In this document: positions 55,926 through 64,000 of the stretch, piece after piece
Numbering within the stretch: position 1 is the first letter of the stretch
Layout: each line of letters starts with the position of its first letter
Origin: Dinochytrium kinnereticum
Lineage: Eukaryota > Chytridiomycota > Chytridiomycetes > Chytridiales > Chytridiaceae
Direction of reading: 5' to 3'
NCBI GenBank assembly: GCA_027604005.1
Contig: JADGJT010000033.1
Coordinates: 36,975-100,974, forward strand
Length of the DNA stretch: 64,000 nt
Program-made: the position numbers and the translations under genes
The notes under the pieces: generated by a model
The model's input: only the letters and a program-made list of their open reading frames with translations
Told to the model about the DNA's origin: nothing
Databases searched by the model: none

Positions 55926-58900
55926 CTAGCTAGCCGAAACGATGGCAGACATGTGAGGTAAGGAGATCCAAGCCGGGATGAACTTCTCAATCTCAACGGC
56001 TCTCGTCATGGGTTTAGTAAAGTCGGGGCTCTGCTCCAAATCCAAAAGCAAAACATCGGACTTCTCGTTCAGAACGGCTCTTGAGGCAACAATCTTCAAA
56101 AGCTCGGGGGAGAGCTGGATAAAATGAAAGTCAACACATGTTTTGGAGGCTAACAACCATGACACAACAAAAAAAAAAAAGGGTACTTACGGGTGAATCA
56201 AAGTCAGCAGCGTAGTAGAGCGACAACAGCTTCTTGATCTGGGTAGGATTCAACAGGAAGCAGCTGAAGAAGAACGGAAAATTAGTACTGACAAAAAGAT
56301 TCAGGAAGCAATAAAGAGTACGTACACATCGAAAATGGTTTCGATGTCTTGAGGGGAGGTCTTATTAAGAGTCAACAACTTAGCCGCCTGCAAAAGTTGC
56401 TGAAGATGGAGTGTCGCTAAAATCGAGGGGAAAAAGTCAGATACGAGATAAAAAATATTGGGGAAGAGTCCCAAAGCAAAAAAAAATAAAAATAAAAATG
56501 GAGAGGAAGGGGCTAGGAAGAGCCCAGAGGACATGAACCAAGTCTCAAGGGAATGATTCATGTCCAGGATTTGGACCATTCAAGTGCTTTGTATGATCAA
56601 TATACACTTACCCTCAGCAATGTAATGGCTGGTACACCACTCCTCCAACCTCGACACATTGTACTGAATCTGCACACCACGCTTCCAAGTACAGAAATTC
56701 TTCCTCATCAAGATATGGTTGAAAGCCGAAACCCCAATGACCCTCAACAACTCTGTCAAAATCTGTCTGGCCATAGACTCCTCCATGTAATAACACCTCA
56801 AAGTCTTTGACAGCTTGCTCAAAAAGTTCAACAGCTGCTCAATGGTGAACTGCGACGACGCCGAACTCTTCCCCCACTTGCCCCAGATGCCACCAGACTG
56901 CTTGCAAACGTACCCAGGAAGGGACTGGTTCTCTATCACAGCCGGGACGATCATGTTGGCAAGACGCTTCTTGAGCTCCTTGATCCAGCCGTGGTAGATC
57001 TCAATCAGGAGGTAATCGAGGTCTGTGCGGATCTTGTCGAGCGCGCGTTCGGATTCGGACAGGTCACCGGTCTGCGCGCGGCGGCTGCTGTGCTTGCGGG
57101 CTTCCTTCTCCTGCGCGGCCTTGACGACGCAGAGAAGTTCAAAGCAGTTAGAGAGCCAGAAGGCGGAGACGTAGTCGTCCTCAAACTTCATCGTCAGGCT
57201 TTGAATAGCTGTAAATTAGAAAAACAGAGACAAAAAAAAAAAAATGGCGTCGGTTAAGTTTACGTCATTCATCGATAAATGAGATGAACATACCCTTGAT
57301 AACATTGGTCATGAGGGCCAACATTCTTGCGCTAAGGTCATGCTGAAGGAGCTGGGCCATGACGGTACCAATAAGGTGGGCTGGGAAGAAAATCTCCTTC
57401 CTGGTAGCAACCGTCTGGGTGCTAGGAAGAGGGATCCTAAGGTTGGTGATCAAGGAGTCGATAATTTCATCCTCAAGAGCCTTGTCCTCAAGCGTGCGAA
57501 CGGACCGCTGAAAAAAAAACAAAACAAAAAACAAAACAAGGTTAATGCTTAGCGTTGAGAAAATGTAAATCTACAAAAAACTAATAATACTAAAAAAGAG
57601 ACAATGGAAATCCTCCAATCACGCCAATAAACTCCATGATTTCCTCTGTGACCCCCTTTCCCACCATTCCGTTAACAATGAGCCAAAAGACACGGTCTTT
57701 GCAAAGCATAGAGAACCGGGCGGTATATTAGCTCTTTTTCCTTCTTTGCTACCACCCATCTAGCCATCCCATTTGTACCCGTCTGTCTACAATTCCTCCG
57801 TAGAGGGAAAAAAAAATATTTGCAAAAAAAGGGTATAGGCGGAGGGGAGAGAAAAAAAAGGGGGGGAGCATCTTTGAAGATAATTTAAACCAAAGAAAAG
57901 GATTAGAAGAAAGCCCGCCATTGAGAAAAGTGATTAGTACAGCTTCCCATCTCTATGAGACATCGGGTATAAACTACAGTAAAGGGAAGTTGAGGCTGTA
58001 AAGGTTATCTAAAAAAAACAACAACAACCAAAAACAACGACAAGGCAAGGAGCAGAAGATGAGAAGTTAAAAGAAAAGAAAGAAAATTTTCAAATCTCAA
58101 ACCCATCAAGCCCCAACAAAAATCCCATCCTCCAACCCCGGCAACCCCCCAAAGGCATCCCTCCCAAACACCTCCAAAAGCCTCCACCCAAATATAACCG
58201 CCAAAGCAAAAAGAGAAGCAAAAGCAGAACGATAATCCACCTCACTCTCCACAGTCCTCTCCTCTCCTCCAGCCGAAGAAAGCGACACCGCCGTGTCCGA
58301 GGTGGCCATCGACGTCCTGTGGGAGATGGTCGACTTCCTCGCAGGTCGAGACTCAGACGGGCTCGGAGGCGGCATGCTCTCGCTCCCGTATCCATTTTGC
58401 ATGCCATACTCAACGTGGCCTCCCGCTCCTGATGCGGGGGCAACAGCAGTCGAAGGGCGGGTTGACTCATGAGCAAAGGCGTAACCACCGCTCTCCGCGT
58501 TGGCGATAAGGGAGTCGGCCACGCGGTCCCTGGTCCATTTGCCCGCAATCAACTTCTGCATCTGCTCGCGAAGGGATGCAACCTCCTTCTTCAGAGCAGC
58601 AGTGGTGGCAGCGTCCTCGCCCTTTGGCAGGTTCTTCATATCCTCCTTCAGCTTCTTGTTCTCCTCCTTCTGCTTCGCCAGGTCGGCCTGAAGAGTCTCA
58701 ATCTCCGCATCCTTCTTCCCTACTGACGAGTGGAGCTTGTCGTTCTCCTTTGTGAGCTGGTCCTTGGCCTCCTGGAGGGTCTTAAGCTCCGCCTTCATCT
58801 CAGTCGAGACCTGCGACACCTCGATGGTCGCAGCCTTGGAGTTAGTCTCGACACGCGAAAACTTCTCCTTCCAGGTGGCAACCTGCCCTTCAAGAGTAGA

Positions 58901-61900
58901 CATCTTCTCATTCAATCCCCGAATCTCCTCGTCACGCGCCTTGACAGACTGCGACAACTCGATAACCTTGTTCTCAAGCTTGTAGTTGAGCTCCTTGAGC
59001 TTTCCAACCGACTTGGCCTCAGTCTTGAGCACCTTGAGCTCCTTGATGGCCCTTCTCCTCCTCGTGCAAGACTGAAGAAGCACAATCTGACGACGCGTCT
59101 TCTTGTACCATTTCCGGGTAATGTGGCCGCGGAACGCCTTCTGAATCTGAAGAGCAGCGTTCTCCCTGCGGAGGCGGCGGAGCTCCTTCTGAGCAACGTA
59201 CATACGGTAGGTGGATTGGATCAGGATGACGGAGCGGCGGGTCTTCTCATATTGCCTCTTGGCGAGCCACATGCGGACCTGCTTTTGAATACGAGTGGCA
59301 GCGATCCTCTCGCGTTCATCCTTGTAGAGTTGGCGAGCGCGGTATCCACGGTAGGCTGTCAACAAAAAAGAATATCATCAACAAGCTGTCCAGACGAAAA
59401 CAAAGAATACAAAAAAAATCTGAAAACAAGATAGAAAACCCAGTTCCCTACCCGTCTGAATCTTAACAGCAGCCTTCCGCATCCTCCTGTACTTGGCCCT
59501 GTAAATCATCTTCCTGATATTCTTCTGAATCAGCACAACACAATCCCTCAGCTTCTCCGATCGCAACTTCTCCAAAAACGCAAGCTGACCCGCCCTGAAA
59601 AAGATCTTGGTCAACCCCATCTGATACTTGTCTTCAGCAGTGATCGCCTGCGTGACAATAATATTCGTCAACGCCCTCGCATCCGTCCTCCACGTCTTGG
59701 ACGGAACAAGGAGGTAGTAGCGATCAGCGAATTCCTGGTACGTCCATCGAGAGGGGTACCCAGCGCAGGAAATTCGAATCGTCTCAAGCACACCGCAGGC
59801 TCGAAGCTGGGCAAGCACCATTTGTGGCTCAAACTCAAACGCGACCTTGGTCTGGTTCGGCTTGATACAACGGATGTAGTGGACCTCGGTAGTTCGGAGG
59901 GTAGCCATGAGCTTGACAAGGGAGGCCTTGAAGATGCTACCAAGAGTGGGCTTCTTGGAGCTAGCACCAGCGCCGCGTCCACCAGCACGGGAAGCCTGAA
60001 AAAAAAAAGAAGAAAAAAAAAAGGTGTAAACCGGAGTGAGGATGGACCGCGTAAATTGAGAAAAAGAAAATAAAAGAGAAACATACCTCCGCGGCCGCAG
60101 CGGCAGCAGGGTCCTCCTCAATGGCAACAACCTCCTGCAAGAAAGCAAACTCTGCCGTGTTCAAAAGCCCAAGCTGCTCATCTGAAACCGTATCCTTATT
60201 CTTCTCAATGAACCCATCAATCTCATAGGTCACATCACAAGCGTAGTGCTTAATCGTAAACGCCTTCTGTCCAAACCTGGGCTTCTCAAAAAAGGCCTGT
60301 GTGGGGACAGCAAAGCGCTGGTAGAGCTTCGTGATTAGGGAACCATCGGAACCAGAGGGAAGACGAGACTCTTCGTCGAGAAGGTCAAGGATGCCAAGCT
60401 TATTCTCAATCATGTCGATACAGGGCTGGTTGTCGTTGAAGTCAATGAAAGACCAATTAATCTTTTCACTGATGTACTCCTCCTGCTCAAGCTTGAAGAC
60501 GTGCTGGTTGAACTCCTGCTGAAGCTTCTCGTTGGCATAGTTCTAAGTGATAAAAAAAAAAATTAATGCTTATGGCTCGAAAAAGAAAAGAGAAACAAAC
60601 TCGGCCCAAAATTCAAACACTCACGATACAGAACTGCTCAAACGAGTTCTTCTTAAAGTGCTCAAACCCGTAGATATCCAACACACCAATAAAAGTCTGG
60701 TTAGCCGTAGAATCCTCTCTCGCCAGATTCTTGTTGATAATCTTCACAAGCCAGTCAAACAGCATACTGTAAATGAACTTTGCAACAGAGTCTCTTCCAA
60801 CGTTCGCCTGATACTGGTTCAAGCTCGTAACAATCTTCTCGGAACGAGTGATAATCTGCTTTTTGACAATCCACTTCTTGAAATCGTTCTTGTTAAGACC
60901 GAGGAGCTTTGTGGCCAGCACAAGAGCGGGGTCGTCATCGGCGATCATGGCTTCGTCGCGGACGGCCGTGATCTTGATGTTACCAATGTGGAGAAGGGCG
61001 GCACAGATCTTAAAGATGTCCCTGTTGTTTTTGAATTGGGCAGGTTTCAGTTTAGGAGGATCATTCCTTTTTTTGTCGATAGGGAAACTTACCATTGGGT
61101 TGAGACGGAAATACCGATAGTCGACAACGCTTGCTGGGTGACAGCAAATTCGGCCGCGTCGTCGAATCCAGGAATCGTACCAGTCCCACCCTGGCTCAAA
61201 TAGTGGTAGTCGCTCCACCTGCCGAGACCAAGCTCCTTCCTCTCTGCAGCGGGAACGGCCGCGCAAAGCTGGTAAAAGATATGGTAGTTCCTCTCTAGAA
61301 TAAAGAAAAACATTTTAGAAACATTCGAGGCCCCACACTCAAAATGGCACAGGATCTTGGTTTCTCACCCGTCGAGGGCTGGAAGATCAAACGAGATCTC
61401 TCGAGAAGGTAGGTGCGGATCTTGGCACCAGTGATGCGGACAGACTTGTCTGGTCCGGAAGGCTTTGAGAAAAGAATCTCTATGTATTTTCCGAAACGAG
61501 AACTGTTGTCGTTACGCGTAGTTTTCGAGTTACCGAAGGACTAAAGGACCGTGTTAGAAGAAACATGATGAAAGAAAGAACGCCGTCTGACAAAGGTACT
61601 CACTTCCATAATAGGGTTGGTGGAAAGAACAGCCTCTTCGATTTCACTCGTACCCCCAGATCCAGCAGCAGAGCTGTCCACACGGTTGAACGTCTTCTTC
61701 TCCAAATCATCGACAGTAGCAAAATATCTCATGATGTACTTGGCACTCTGAGTCTTACCAGCTCCAGATTCTCCAGAGACGATGATGGACTGGTTCTTCC
61801 CTTCTCTAATCATTGTACGGTACGCCTCCTCTGCAACAGCGAACTAAAAAACAACAACACCTGCATGAGCTCGAAGAGTGCAAGAGACGGGGAAGCCAAG

Positions 61901-62867
61901 GTGTCTAACTTACCAAGTGAGGTTCAAGCTCTCCTCGACGCTTTCCAGAGTACTCTCTGCATGCAAAAGGAGGCAATGATCAGCAACGATAAAATGCCAC
62001 CACTTCCTTGAAATGGAGCGGCAAGAAACCCCACCTCATGATGTCGGGAGAGTATAGAGCAAGGCGTTGGAAAGGGTTCATGGCGATCAGCACGATACCA
62101 GAATACGTGTAGATCTGCTCTTGAAGGTAGCGGAGACGGACATTGTGAAGAACGGCAGGTCTATTCAGTTCAAAAAAAGATGCCGCAACTATCAGCATCC
62201 CAGATGATCTTGAAACTACGGAAGAAGAGAAAAGAAACACAAAGCTTACTCATGAAGGTACGAAAGGTTGGCAAGATCATCGATACCCTCCAACATGGGA
62301 GGGTTTTTGAGAGGAGGGAGGTCGGCGAATTTGTTTTGGACGAGCTTGGTGAGAGAGGTTTCGAACACTACATCCTGTAAAGGGGAAGAGACACATGCAA
62401 TATGTCAGCTTATCGTCTCATACGGGGTGCCCAATTTAAAGCGCAGACCTTGGGACGAGCGTCAAGACCAAAGACCATCTTGACGGTATCTCCGGTAAGA
62501 GACTTCTCCTTCAGGGTGGCTGTAACCCACCCTTCTTGCTCGTCAGCAAACCATGCTTTTGTACCCTAAAGTTTAAAGGTGAGTGAGTAGCTCATGACAC
62601 AGGTATGATGCCTCCCAGAGGGTGTATTTCTCTGCCAATGAGGGCCGGCACGAGAAAACCTTGAGATACGCAAAAAAAGCGCCCGCCCGCTGTAGCCGAC
62701 CACCTCAGCCTCCCCATGACAGATACCCTCCAACCCAAGCCAGTGCCTCCCATCACCGGCAATCCATCTGGCACTCACTCCAAGGGAGATGCACTGGAAA
62801 CGAAAGATAAGCATGCATGTTCACCTTGGCGTAGACCTCCAAGGGGTTTTCTGTCGAAGTGGCCATG
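55926..62867 (-). CDS. MYO2: class V myosin heavy chain
   Basis: An actin motor that carries secretory vesicles and organelles. Start [15 protein letters not shown] at 62867. N-terminal SH3-like part, then the motor: [20 protein letters not shown], the P-loop [19 protein letters not shown] (near 61760), switch 1 [19 protein letters not shown], switch 2 [19 protein letters not shown] (near 60680) and [12 protein letters not shown] (near 59860). Six IQ-type calmodulin sites follow (59560-59040). Next come a coiled coil ending near 58600, a Ser-rich linker, and after a 733-bp intron the globular DIL tail (57507-55926), with [18 protein letters not shown] and [12 protein letters not shown] at the end. 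Fungal class V layout is complete. Without the 733-bp splice the frame runs to a stop at 58106 through a hydrophobic stretch. Confidence 0.95.
56517..56600. repeat. dispersed direct repeat, copy B (in a myosin V intron)
   Basis: The second copy of the 90-bp segment. On the minus strand it starts about 12 bases after the donor GTAAGTGTATAT of the intron at about 56620-56420. Confidence 0.88.
57508..58240 (-). other. 733-bp intron of the myosin V gene
   Basis: The donor follows codons for ESE at 58241, and the acceptor TTTCAG precedes RSVRTLEDK at 57507. Phase 0 is kept. It is roughly ten times the usual intron length in this window. It contains A/G-rich runs and a stretch (57600-57790) of more balanced composition. 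No exon was recognised in it, but a small missed exon or an intronic RNA is possible. Confidence 0.6.
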
Positions 62868-64000
62868 ATGAAACAAAAGATTCTATCTCAACAACCGACA
62901 CTTAGATCGATCCACCCTGTGCTGCCTCGGTGGATTGCACCCAAGTGTGCTAAAAGAGAAAGGGAATGGGTGATCTAGCACCGAAAGGGGCACTGTTGTT
63001 TTTGGTGTCGAATGTGATGATGAAATGGGTGATTTGCATGCGGATGGATGGATTGCGCACATGAATGCATTCCCGCGCGCGCGTGCAAGTCCACGATCGT
63101 CAGTTGAGGATGCATGCCATTCCATGCATGTGGTTCGGTTGAAGTATAAAAAAATGCCAGACACGGTTGGATGGGTCGGCAGATCGTCCATGCAAGGATG
63201 AGGGAGGAGGAGATGAGACAGTTAGATGATTGAGCATGAGGCGGGGATCAAGGCAATGGCGAGCATGGGGGGGTCAGAGCTGAACGGATCGCCATGGGGA
63301 TGATGTGTCAGATGGGGGGTGAAGTGTGGGAACGCAGCCAGACGGATCAAGGACCGTGGGAACAAGACGGGAAGGACGAAAGAGGAGACAGAGGCAGGGC
63401 GGGCGTCGCAGCACCGAAGGGGGGGGGGAAGGGGTGATTGGGTGCGAGTGAGATAAGGTCTGGGGAGTGAGCGGGGCGGATGAGTGGGTACGTGCCTGGT
63501 CCGTGTAGTGTGGTGAGGCTGTGGCAGGAGGATGACGGCCGTCGTCGTCTCTCCAGAGTCGTCTCAGGAAATCAGAAGTGGTTGGTGGTTGAATGGGCAG
63601 TTATTCCTTTTTCTCCCTCCCATTAGAGCCAGCCAGCCGCCCATTGGCCCACATCCGTCACACAGGCATTTGAGCTTTAAGGGGAGGCCTCTAAAATGCA
63701 AATTTTCATTCTTTTATAATAATTGATTATTAAAATAATTCATTCATTCATTATTATTGTTATTTTCAAAAGATTTCAATAATAAAAATAAAACATAATA
63801 ATATTAATAATAATATTGAATTCTAAATGCAAAGACGCCACCAAACAGACTGACTGCCTCAACTCACTCAACTCTCACTGCCTGTCTGTCTGTCCATTGC
63901 ATGCAGAAATGGAATAATAAACACTTATCAGTATTGTCGTTTGGGTGGGGGTGACGTGGGGACATGGCGGTGACCCTAAGTGTTGGGGACACAGAGGCCA
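62868..64000. other. right-edge non-coding region
   Basis: About 1.1 kb upstream of myosin V. First comes a GATG/GGGG-rich part (63180-63480, with a 9-G run near 63420), then a strongly AT-rich block at about 63700-63830 made of ATT/AAT trinucleotides. No coding exon was recognised on either strand. It probably includes the myosin promoter. Confidence 0.5.

Noticed and set aside
58469..59434. Leu-rich plus-strand frames of 85 and 234 codons
   Set aside because: They are antisense of the myosin V coiled coil and IQ region. The Leu content mirrors Glu/Lys/Gln codons on the other strand.
63700..63830. AT-rich block considered as a replication origin or centromere-like element
   Set aside because: It is only about 130 bp of ATT/AAT simple sequence, and nothing else supports such a role.

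Overview
The window is a gene-dense, intron-rich stretch of nuclear DNA from a fungus, most likely a zoosporic, early-diverging one such as a chytrid. Almost every gene is broken by short introns of roughly 35-110 bp with GT-AG ends, which excludes a prokaryote. A DUF2418/Nur1-type nuclear-rim protein, Sae2/CtIP, Exo84 and a myosin V point to fungi. A delta-tubulin and a Rab23-type GTPase, both linked to basal bodies and cilia, point to a lineage that still builds a flagellum. A 10-N gap at 37027-37036 shows that this is draft assembly sequence.

Layout, left to right. 1-8600: Sec61 gamma, a histidine acid phosphatase, a GH18 chitinase and a mitochondrial PPR protein. 8680-20640: delta-tubulin, a PIAS/Siz SUMO ligase head to head with a Nur1-like inner nuclear membrane protein, a small protein resembling the OB fold of shelterin TPP1, the GPI inositol deacylase PGAP1/Bst1, and the 60S assembly factor NSA2. 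20649-34000: THO2 (mRNA export) with a long charged repeat tail, Rab geranylgeranyltransferase alpha, Rab23, uroporphyrinogen decarboxylase and a CtIP/Sae2 resection factor. 34350-46700: a PNPOx/Alr4036-like flavoprotein, a cyclin Q-like cyclin, a short coiled-coil (SCOC-like) protein, cytosolic Asp-tRNA synthetase, an unrecognised membrane protein, tRNA m7G methyltransferase TRM8, DEAD-box DBP7 and an unrecognised coiled-coil protein. 46790-62870: DEAD-box MAK5, checkpoint clamp subunit HUS1, exocyst EXO84 and a complete class V myosin. 62870-64000 is non-coding and rich in simple sequence.

Most genes are housekeeping, but several share themes. Ribosome assembly: NSA2, DBP7, MAK5. Genome and nuclear-envelope maintenance: PIAS, Nur1-like, TPP1-like, CtIP, HUS1. 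Membrane traffic: RabGGTase alpha, Rab23, EXO84, myosin V, SCOC-like, Sec61 gamma, PGAP1.

The most striking non-gene signal is spatial. Head-to-head genes have start codons about 61-69 bp apart again and again. Tail-to-tail genes have stop codons only 6-8 bp apart again and again. One tail-to-tail pair, RabGGTase alpha and Rab23, probably overlaps. Other points of interest are the TPP1-like protein with a GC-AG intron, the 8-residue charged repeats in THO2, a possible intron-retention form of myosin V, and a 90-bp repeat shared by a myosin intron and a nearby intergenic region. Exon limits were read by eye from splice signals and reading phase. Those marked approximate need transcript data.
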